Source: DASYRM01 sp035646375
Lineage (GTDB): Bacteria; Acidobacteriota; Vicinamibacteria; Vicinamibacterales; UBA2999
NCBI GenBank assembly: GCA_035646375.1
Contig: DASRPM010000367.1
Span: 1 to 16,556 of the forward strand
Direction: 5' to 3'
Length of the DNA stretch: 16,556 bases
Within the stretch, counting starts at the first letter, position 1; the number at the start of each line of letters is the position of its first letter. The notes under the pieces are model-generated. The model was not told where the DNA came from, searched no databases, and saw only the letters and a program-made list of their open reading frames with translations. This document shows, in pieces, positions 7,060 to 11,709 of the stretch. The translations under genes and the position numbers were made by a program.

Positions 7060-8208
7060 GTGCGGGTTCTGGAGTCGAAGCTTCCGTCGAGCGCCGTCAG
7101 CATCTTCGAGGTCATGAGCCGGCTGGCGCGCGAGCGCCAGGCGATCAATCTCTCGCAGGGCTTTCCCGACTTCGGTACGTCGCCGGCGCTGGTGGAGTCG
7201 GTGGCGCGCTACATGCGGGAGGGGCACAACCAGTACGCGCCGATGGCGGGCGTGCCGGCGCTGCGCCAGGCGCTGGCCATGAAGATCGAGCGCCTCTACG
7301 GCCGCCGCTACGATCCCGACACCGAGATCGCCATCACCACCGGCGCCACCGAGGGACTCTACGCGACGCTCACCGCGCTGGTCCATCCCGGCGACGAAGT
7401 CGTGCTCTTCCAGCCCGCCTACGACTCCTACACGCCGTCGATTCGATTGAGTGGCGGGATCCCGCGCTACGTCACGCTGCGATATCCCGACTACCGAATC
7501 GACTGGGACGAGGTGCGCCGCGCCGTCACGCCGCGCACCCGCGTGATCGTGCTGAATACGCCGCACAACCCCACGGGCATGATCTGGGATGCGTCGGACA
7601 TGCGCCAGCTCGCCGCCGTCCTCGAGCATACCGATGCCACGGTCGTCTCCGACGAAGTGTACGAGCACGTGCGGTTCGACGGCGCGCGGCACGAGAGCCT
7701 GGCGCGCTATCCCGACATCGCGTCGCGCGCGGTGGTGATCAGCTCGTTCGGCAAGACCTATCACGCGACGGGGTGGAAGGTGGGGTACTGCGCCGCGCCG
7801 GCGCCGCTCACCGCCGAGATTCTGCGCGTCCGTCAGTGGGTGACCTTCGCGGTGAATGGGGCGGTGCAGATGGCGTATGCCGATGCCGTCAACGCCAACC
7901 CGCTGTGCGACGACGTCACCGAGTTCTACCAGGGACGCCGCGATCGCTTCCTTCGCCTCATCGAAGGCAGCCGCTTCCGCCCGCTGCCGTGCCACGGCAC
8001 GTATTTCCAGATGCTCGACTACGCGGCGATCACCAGCGAGGCCGACGCCGACTTCGCCATACGGCTGGTCAGCGAGCACGGCGTGGCGTCGATTCCGATC
8101 TCACCATTCCTGCAGCCCGGCGAGCCGTCGGGGCCGGTGCTCCGCTTCTGCTTTGCCAAACGCGACGACACGTTGGAGCGCGCGGCAGAGCGATTGCAGA
8201 GGGTGTGA
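7060..8208 (+). CDS. ybdL: PLP-dependent aminotransferase, YbdL / methionine aminotransferase type
   Basis: A fold-type I aminotransferase of 382 residues, close in length to E. coli YbdL (386), which transfers the amino group of methionine and aromatic amino acids to 2-oxo acids. Seen along the sequence: SKLPSSAVSIFEVM, INLSQGFPDF (29-38), NQYAPMAGVPALR, TTGATEGLYA (93-102), NTPHNPTG (166-173), SDEVYEHV with PLP-pyridine Asp198, SSFGKTYHATGWKVGYC with Schiff-base Lys232, and Arg362 in VLRFCFAK for the substrate carboxylate. The GTG start at 7060 gives the normal N-terminus; upstream in-frame sequence belongs to the preceding gene's region and an ATG at 7052 is out of frame. The stop TGA (8206-8208) lies inside a short tandem repeat. 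The exact substrate (methionine salvage, glutamine or aromatic transamination) cannot be decided from sequence alone. Confidence 0.93.
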   Translation: MRVLESKLPSSAVSIFEVMSRLARERQAINLSQGFPDFGTSPALVESVARYMREGHNQYAPMAGVPALRQALAMKIERLYGRRYDPDTEIAITTGATEGLYATLTALVHPGDEVVLFQPAYDSYTPSIRLSGGIPRYVTLRYPDYRIDWDEVRRAVTPRTRVIVLNTPHNPTGMIWDASDMRQLAAVLEHTDATVVSDEVYEHVRFDGARHESLARYPDIASRAVVISSFGKTYHATGWKVGYCAAPAPLTAEILRVRQWVTFAVNGAVQMAYADAVNANPLCDDVTEFYQGRRDRFLRLIEGSRFRPLPCHGTYFQMLDYAAITSEADADFAIRLVSEHGVASIPISPFLQPGEPSGPVLRFCFAKRDDTLERAAERLQRV

Positions 8209-8236
8209 GCCAGTAGGCCAGGTGAGCCAGGTGGGA
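8205..8236 (+). repeat. Short tandem repeat spanning the ybdL stop and the next start
   Basis: Successive units are GTGAGCCAG (8205-8213), TAGGCCAG (8214-8221), GTGAGCCAG (8222-8230), then GTGGGA. The TGA of the aminotransferase lies in the first unit. The third unit supplies AGGTGA, a good Shine-Dalgarno, in front of GTG 8231. Similar degenerate units (GTAGGCAGA, GTGGCAGGG, TGAGCTGGG) occur at 14595-14620. Confidence 0.6.
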
Positions 8237-8992
8237 AAAGCATTGTGCGGTCTCGCGGCAGCGATGCTGCTCGCTGCCGTGCCCGGCGCGCAGGAGAAGC
8301 CGCTGCCGGATCGGCAGCAGTTCTTCGAGACGACGCGCGCCAACCTGGAGCAATCGCAGAGCCGCCAGGCGGGCTACGCCTACCGCGAGCGGCGGCGCCA
8401 GCTGCACACGAATCCATTCGGCCGGCTTGGAAGCGGCGAGGGCACCGAGGAATTCGCGGTGACGCCTCTGCCGGATGGCAGCGTCGCCCGCACGCTCGTG
8501 GCGCGCGACGGCAAGCCGGTGAAAGGGGAGACCACGCGCAGCCGGCCACGAACCCGCACATCGAGGCGGTCCGCCGTGGCCGACACCGCCGACGCGCTCG
8601 ACCTCGTGCTCGATCATCGCGAGCGGCAGAACGGCCGGGACGTGCTGGTGGTGACGTTCTCGCCGCGCCCCGGGGCGCAACCCGCCACGCGCGAGGGCAA
8701 GCTGGCTCGGCTCTTTCGTGGAAAGATCTTCGTAGACGAAGCCGCCGCCGAGGTCGTGCGCGTCGAGGCCACGGCCGTGGACGACATCAGTTACGGGCTG
8801 GGCGTGGTGGCGCGGCTGCACAAAGGCGCCACCGTCACGCTCGTGCGCGAACGGGTGGACGCCGAGACGTGGCTGCCGACGTCGATCCGGTTTTCAGGCG
8901 ACGGCCGCGCGATCCTGTTCCGGAAGCTGCACGTGGACCACGCAATCGAGTGGTTCGACTATCGGCGCGCCACGGCGGCGAAAACCGACTGA
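8231..8992 (+). CDS. Exported protein of unknown function, possibly LolA-like
   Basis: A 253-residue protein with an N-terminal signal peptide (MGKALCGLAAAMLLAAVPGAQ, cleavage near residue 20). No lipobox is convincing. The mature part is hydrophilic. The section from ALDLVLDHRERQNGRDVLVVTFSPRPG through GKIFVDEAAAEVVRVEATA to DAETWLPTSIRFSGDG has the alternating strand pattern and wording of periplasmic outer-membrane-lipoprotein-sorting (LolA-like) domains. That likeness is from memory of the fold's sequence style and is weak. The start is one of two in-frame GTGs (8222 or 8231); I prefer 8231 because AGGTGA lies 5 nt upstream. It follows the aminotransferase by 22 bases and probably shares its transcript. 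It ends 15 bases before the convergent RNA-binding protein gene. Confidence 0.75.
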   Translation: MGKALCGLAAAMLLAAVPGAQEKPLPDRQQFFETTRANLEQSQSRQAGYAYRERRRQLHTNPFGRLGSGEGTEEFAVTPLPDGSVARTLVARDGKPVKGETTRSRPRTRTSRRSAVADTADALDLVLDHRERQNGRDVLVVTFSPRPGAQPATREGKLARLFRGKIFVDEAAAEVVRVEATAVDDISYGLGVVARLHKGATVTLVRERVDAETWLPTSIRFSGDGRAILFRKLHVDHAIEWFDYRRATAAKTD

Positions 8993-9007
8993 CGCGCGGC
9001 GTGCCCG

Positions 9008-9727
9008 CTACTCGTCACCCGGCTCGTCGGTGCCAGTGCCGGTGTCCACCTCGGGTTCGGCGTCCTTCGGTGCGCTGGTCGCGATGTCATCGAAGTCGAT
9101 GGGCGTGGCGCTCTCGTCGAGATCGTCCACGGCGTAGATGCGGCCGTCGTTGCGCTCCTTGATCGGACCGCGCGGCTTGTTGTCTTGCGCCGCGCCGCCC
9201 TTCTTGGCGCCGCGCAGCCGCTTGGGCGGTGCCGGTGGTCCGAAATTAGCGCTGCGATCACGGCCGCCGGGTCCGGGGGGGCCGAAGCCGCCACCGCCGC
9301 CGGGACGCGGACCGCCGAAGCCGCCGCCACCGCCGGGGCGTGGCCCACCGAAGCCGCCGCCACCGCCGCCGAAGCCGCCTGGTCGCGGGCCGCCGAAGCC
9401 GCCGCCACCACCGGGCCGTGGCCCGCCAAAGCCGCCGCCACCGCCGCCGAAGCCGCCGGGTCGGGGTGGCGGACGATCCTCGCGCGCCCGCGCCTCGCTC
9501 ACCGCGAGGTTCCGGCCCTGGAACGGTTGAGCGTCGAACTTCTTGATGACTTCTTCGGCCGCGGCGCGCTCCGCGAACTCGACGAACGCGAAGCCGCGAG
9601 GCCGTCCCGTCTCACGATCGACGGGCATCACGATGTGCGACGGCTCGGCTACAGCGGAGAAATGAGCGCGGAGGTCGCCTTCGCTCGCCCCGTAGGGAAG
9701 GTTCCCGATGAACAGACGGACTGCCAA
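9008..9727 (-). CDS. RRM-type RNA-binding protein with glycine-rich repeat tail
   Basis: A 239-residue protein. Residues 1-80 are a single RNA-recognition motif: RNP2 is LFIGNL (5-10) and RNP1 is RGFAFVEF (44-51), both complete with their aromatic residues. Short RRM proteins of this kind bind single-stranded RNA and are known in cyanobacteria and other bacteria. Residues 89-151 are five RPGG-G/F-rich units. After a basic patch (PPKRLRGAKKGG, 167-178) comes an acidic tail rich in Asp/Glu. The Gly/Phe/Arg composition resembles RGG/FG-rich disordered tails of eukaryotic hnRNPs, so RNA-driven assembly is plausible but inferred. The TTG start fits the RRM N-terminus and has GAGGGAG upstream. It has its own hairpin-bearing leader and lies downstream of gluQ on the same strand, 44 bases apart. 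Confidence 0.93.
   Translation of the reverse strand: MAVRLFIGNLPYGASEGDLRAHFSAVAEPSHIVMPVDRETGRPRGFAFVEFAERAAAEEVIKKFDAQPFQGRNLAVSEARAREDRPPPRPGGFGGGGGGFGGPRPGGGGGFGGPRPGGFGGGGGGFGGPRPGGGGGFGGPRPGGGGGFGPPGPGGRDRSANFGPPAPPKRLRGAKKGGAAQDNKPRGPIKERNDGRIYAVDDLDESATPIDFDDIATSAPKDAEPEVDTGTGTDEPGDE
9275..9463 (-). repeat. In-frame Gly/Pro-rich tandem repeat within the RRM gene
   Basis: The 189 bases encode five consecutive units beginning RPGG and ending FGGP (the last ending FGPP), with lengths 15, 11, 15, 11 and 11 residues. The 26-residue pair 15+11 is duplicated as residues 89-114 and 115-140, a 78-base higher-order repeat (9386-9463 and 9308-9385). The array is likely to vary in copy number between strains by slippage or recombination, always in multiples of three bases. 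Confidence 0.85.
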
Positions 9728-9744
9728 GGCTCCCTCGTGAAATC

Positions 9745-9763
9745 GCCGTCTCGGTGAGACGGC
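9745..9763 (-). terminator. Hairpin between gluQ and the RRM gene
   Basis: GCCGTCTC (9745-9752) and GAGACGGC (9756-9763) form a perfect 8-bp stem with a 3-base loop. It begins 9 bases after the gluQ stop and ends 17 bases before the TTG start of the RRM gene. On the minus strand it is followed by GATTT, a poor T-tract. It may be a weak gluQ terminator or a structured 5' leader for the RRM mRNA. RRM proteins often control their own mRNA, but nothing here proves it. Confidence 0.5.
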
Positions 9764-9771
9764 AGGAAATT

Positions 9772-10629
9772 CTATCTCAATGTATCACTGGCGAGGCTAC
9801 GCAACCGACTGTCAAGCTCCGCTTCGCCCCCAAACAGGGTAGCGACCTGCGAAGGATCCACCGGCCCCGGAGCCCCCAGCAAGCCCACTGCGGCGGCGGC
9901 CAGGCCGACCACCGTTCCGGCCGTCAGCCCGGCCGTCCGGAGCTCGCGGATGCCGGTGTCATGGGCCGACTTACTGAGCTTTCGGCCCGACGGATCGACG
10001 ATGAGCGGGTGGTGCAGGAAGACCGGCGGCACCGTCCGGCCGAGCAGGCGGGCCAGCGCCACCTGCCGCCCGGTGGAGTCGGCCAGGTCCTGCCCACGGA
10101 TGACCAGCGTGATGCCCTGGCGCATGTCGTCAACGGTGACGGCGAACTGGTAGGTCCAGTGGCCGTCCCGGTCGCGCACCAGCACGTCGCCCGACGGCTC
10201 GCCGTCGAGGCGCACCCGCAGTCCCACTCCCGGTCCACGCGCCAGGCCGCGGTCGCGGCAGCGGCCGTCGTACGGCGAGCCGCCGATCCGGCGGCGCGAG
10301 CAGTCGCACGCGTAGACGAGACCCGCGCGATCGAGCACGGCCAGCGCGTCGCCGAAGGCCGGCAGCCGGTCGCTCTGCCGCGCCGGCGGATGACGCCCTT
10401 CGTCGGGGACGAAGCCAAGCCAGTCCAGATCCTCGAGCAGCGCGGACTCGTAGTGCGGGCGGCAGCGCAGGCGATCGTGATCCTCGATGCGCAGCACGAC
10501 GCGGCCGCCGCGGGCGCGTGCGATGCCCCAGACGTAGAGGGCGTTCACCACGTGGCCCAGGTGCAGGTACCCTGTCGGAGACGGCGCGAAGCGCGTCACG
10601 GGTGGCGGCACGACCTCTGATGATCCCAT
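9772..10629 (-). CDS. gluQ: Glutamyl-queuosine tRNA(Asp) synthetase
   Basis: A truncated glutamyl-tRNA synthetase paralogue that attaches glutamate to queuosine in the anticodon of tRNA(Asp). It has only the catalytic domain and lacks the anticodon-binding region; at 285 residues it matches the family. Visible motifs: FAPSPTGYLHLGH (class I HIGH-type, 14-26), RIEDHDRLR, the zinc site Cys108-x-Cys110, Tyr120 and Cys124 (YACDCS...YDGRC), TYQFAVTVDDMRQGITLVIRGQDL, and KLSKS (217-221). The start is ATG 10629 or a slightly downstream GTG (Val7 or Val11); all leave VTRFAPSPTG intact. The ATG overlaps the divergent aat start. The last codons (LASDTLR-stop) lie partly in repeat copy 3. The symbol follows E. 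coli gluQ (yadB). The alternative, a full GltX, is excluded by length. Confidence 0.93.
   Translation of the reverse strand: MGSSEVVPPPVTRFAPSPTGYLHLGHVVNALYVWGIARARGGRVVLRIEDHDRLRCRPHYESALLEDLDWLGFVPDEGRHPPARQSDRLPAFGDALAVLDRAGLVYACDCSRRRIGGSPYDGRCRDRGLARGPGVGLRVRLDGEPSGDVLVRDRDGHWTYQFAVTVDDMRQGITLVIRGQDLADSTGRQVALARLLGRTVPPVFLHHPLIVDPSGRKLSKSAHDTGIRELRTAGLTAGTVVGLAAAAVGLLGAPGPVDPSQVATLFGGEAELDSRLRSLASDTLR
9779..9784 (-). promoter_or_regulatory. Putative -10 box (TACATT) for the RRM gene
   Basis: On the minus strand repeat copy 3 is followed by GTGATACATT. The box sits at the same distance from AGCCTCGCCA as TAGGTT sits from AGCCTCGCTA upstream of the peptidase-hydrolase. A start near 9772 would give a leader of about 45 nt carrying the 9745-9763 hairpin. 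A second TANNNT, TAGAAT, occurs a few bases downstream. Confidence 0.35.
9788..9830 (-). repeat. Dispersed intergenic element, copy 3 (degenerate, inside gluQ 3' end)
   Basis: Plus-strand order: CTGGCGA (9788-9794), GGCTACGCA (9795-9803), an 11-nt spacer, AGCTCCGCT (9815-9823), TCGCCCC (9824-9830). The 9-mers match GGCTCCGCC at 7 of 9 positions each. The left arm matches CTAGCGA at 6 of 7 and the right arm matches TCGCTAG at 4 of 7. It lies wholly within the final codons of gluQ and points at the RRM gene. Confidence 0.5.
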
Positions 10630-11342
10630 GGCTTGAATCCGGCGACCCGTTTCCACCGGTGGAGCAGGCGCTGCGCGACCCCAACGGGCTGCTCGCCGCG
10701 GGCGACGACCTGTCCACGGACCGCCTGCTGCAGGCCTACGAGCGTGGCATCTTCCCATGGTTCGGCGAGGGCGACCCGGTGTTGTGGTGGAGCCCGGATC
10801 CGCGCATGGTGCTCGGCACCGACGCCATCCGCGTGTCGCGATCGCTTCGCAAGACGATCCGCTCCGGCCGCTTCCGCGTCACCGCCGACACCGCGTTTCC
10901 ATCGGTGATGGCCGCCTGCGCCGAGCCACGCCCCGACCAGGACGGCACGTGGATCACTCCCGACGTCTACGAGGCGTACTGCGCGCTGGCCACGCTCGGC
11001 GTCGCGCACTCGGTCGAGAGCTGGGAAGGCGACGCGCTGGTCGGCGGTCTCTACGGCGTGGCGATTGGACGGGTGTTCTTCGGCGAGTCGATGTTCGCGC
11101 GCCGCAGCGACGCCTCGAAAGTGGCGCTGGTCTACGCCGTGCGCCAGCTCCGCCGCTGGGGATTTCCGCTCATCGACTGCCAGATGTCCACGTCGCACCT
11201 CGCGTCGCTCGGGGCCCGCACCGTCGCCCGGGCCGAGTTCCTGTCCGTTGTGCGCCGCTACGTGAAGATGCCGCCCGTACCGGGCCCGTGGCGCCTCGAC
11301 GACGACCTGCTCGAAGTGCTCGGGCAGGCGGAGCCTCGCTAG
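10620..11342 (+). CDS. aat: Leucyl/phenylalanyl-tRNA--protein transferase
   Basis: Aat transfers Leu or Phe from aminoacyl-tRNA to proteins with N-terminal Lys or Arg, creating a primary N-degron for ClpS-ClpAP. The 240-residue protein is full length and shows PNGLLAAGDDLSTDRLLQAYERGIFPWF (21-48), ILWW-type VLWWSPDPRMVL, SRSLRKT, GTWITPDVYEAY, VGGLYGVAIG, GESMF with Glu156, DASK, and LIDCQ with Asp186 and Gln188, the residues implicated in catalysis in the E. coli enzyme. The ATG at 10620 gives the usual short N-terminus; it lies inside the first codons of divergent gluQ, so its promoter must lie within gluQ (a GGTACCCT at 10566-10573 is one weak candidate). The final residues Gln-Ala-Glu-Pro-Arg and the TAG are encoded by a half copy of the dispersed element. 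clpS follows after 19 bases. Confidence 0.96.
   Translation: MIPWLESGDPFPPVEQALRDPNGLLAAGDDLSTDRLLQAYERGIFPWFGEGDPVLWWSPDPRMVLGTDAIRVSRSLRKTIRSGRFRVTADTAFPSVMAACAEPRPDQDGTWITPDVYEAYCALATLGVAHSVESWEGDALVGGLYGVAIGRVFFGESMFARRSDASKVALVYAVRQLRRWGFPLIDCQMSTSHLASLGARTVARAEFLSVVRRYVKMPPVPGPWRLDDDLLEVLGQAEPR
11327..11342 (+). repeat. Dispersed intergenic element, half copy
   Basis: The 16-mer GGCGGAGCCTCGCTAG is identical to the promoter-proximal half of copy 1 (minus strand of 5402-5417). It encodes the end of aat including its stop codon. It is followed by CGCTAGGTACAAT, the candidate clpS promoter. No convincing left half is seen upstream. Confidence 0.65.
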
Positions 11343-11349
11343 CGCTAGG

Positions 11350-11355
11350 TACAAT
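11350..11355 (+). promoter_or_regulatory. Putative -10 box (TACAAT) for clpS
   Basis: GGTACAAT is the closest match to TATAAT in the series. It ends 6 nt before the clpS ATG at 11362, which predicts a leaderless transcript. The GGGAG between them (11356-11360) is only one base from the ATG, too close to act as a normal Shine-Dalgarno. clpS-clpA-pdxH may thus have a promoter separate from aat. Confidence 0.45.
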
Positions 11356-11361
11356 GGGAGC

Positions 11362-11709
11362 ATGGCAGGGGGTACCCGGCCGGACACGCGCGAATCCACG
11401 CTCACGGAGTCGCGGCCGGACCAGCGCGTGCAGCGACCGCGAATGTGGCGGGTCCTGCTGCACAACGACGACTACACCACGCAGGAATTCGTGGTGTGGG
11501 TGCTGCAGACGATCTTCCAGAAGCCGTTCACCGAGGCGTTTTCCATCATGATGAGCGTGCACCAGTCGGGGCTGGGCGTTGCCGGGGTCTACACTCACGA
11601 AGTGGCCGAGACGAAACTGCGGACGACGATGGAGACCGCCGAGGCCCACGAGTTCCCCCTGCTCGTGACCATGGAGCCCGAGGCGGGCCCCGAGGAGGCC
11701 GGTTCATGA
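11362..11709 (+). CDS. clpS: ATP-dependent Clp protease adaptor ClpS
   Basis: ClpS binds proteins with N-terminal Leu, Phe, Tyr or Trp and delivers them to the ClpA N-domain. The 115-residue protein has a flexible N-terminal extension of about 27 residues that enters the ClpA pore in the family. The folded core follows: WRVLLHNDDYTTQEFVV with the N-degron pocket residues Asn35-Asp36-Asp37, VHQSG with His67, and GVYTHEVAETK, ending LLVTMEPE. All pocket residues expected for type 2 N-degron recognition that I can place are present. The ATG at 11362 follows the TACAAT box. The stop overlaps the clpA start in ATGA (11706-11709), so translational coupling is likely. Placement between aat and clpA matches its role. 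Confidence 0.97.
   Translation: MAGGTRPDTRESTLTESRPDQRVQRPRMWRVLLHNDDYTTQEFVVWVLQTIFQKPFTEAFSIMMSVHQSGLGVAGVYTHEVAETKLRTTMETAEAHEFPLLVTMEPEAGPEEAGS

Noticed and set aside
8500..8600. Possible frameshift in the exported protein, where an Arg/Thr/Ser-rich stretch looks unlike the flanks
   Set aside because: The frame is open on both sides, coding-like sequence resumes in the same frame, and the stretch can be a linker.
9254..9463. Regularly spaced GC-rich repeats that could suggest a CRISPR array
   Set aside because: The repeats are in frame, encode a Gly/Pro-rich tail continuous with an RRM domain, and have no unique spacers.
9812..9820. A TTGACA on the minus strand inside copy 3, as a -35 for the RRM gene
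   Set aside because: It lies about 25 nt from TACATT, too far for a normal 16-18 nt spacer, so it is probably chance.
10518..10619. N-terminal extension of aat by 34 residues from an upstream ATG
   Set aside because: The extension is Arg-rich, lies fully inside gluQ, and Aat orthologues begin close to the internal ATG at 10620.
10630..10758. N-terminal extension of gluQ by 43 residues
   Set aside because: The added residues are Arg/Ala/Pro-rich, lie inside aat, and GluQ proteins begin a few residues before RFAPSP.
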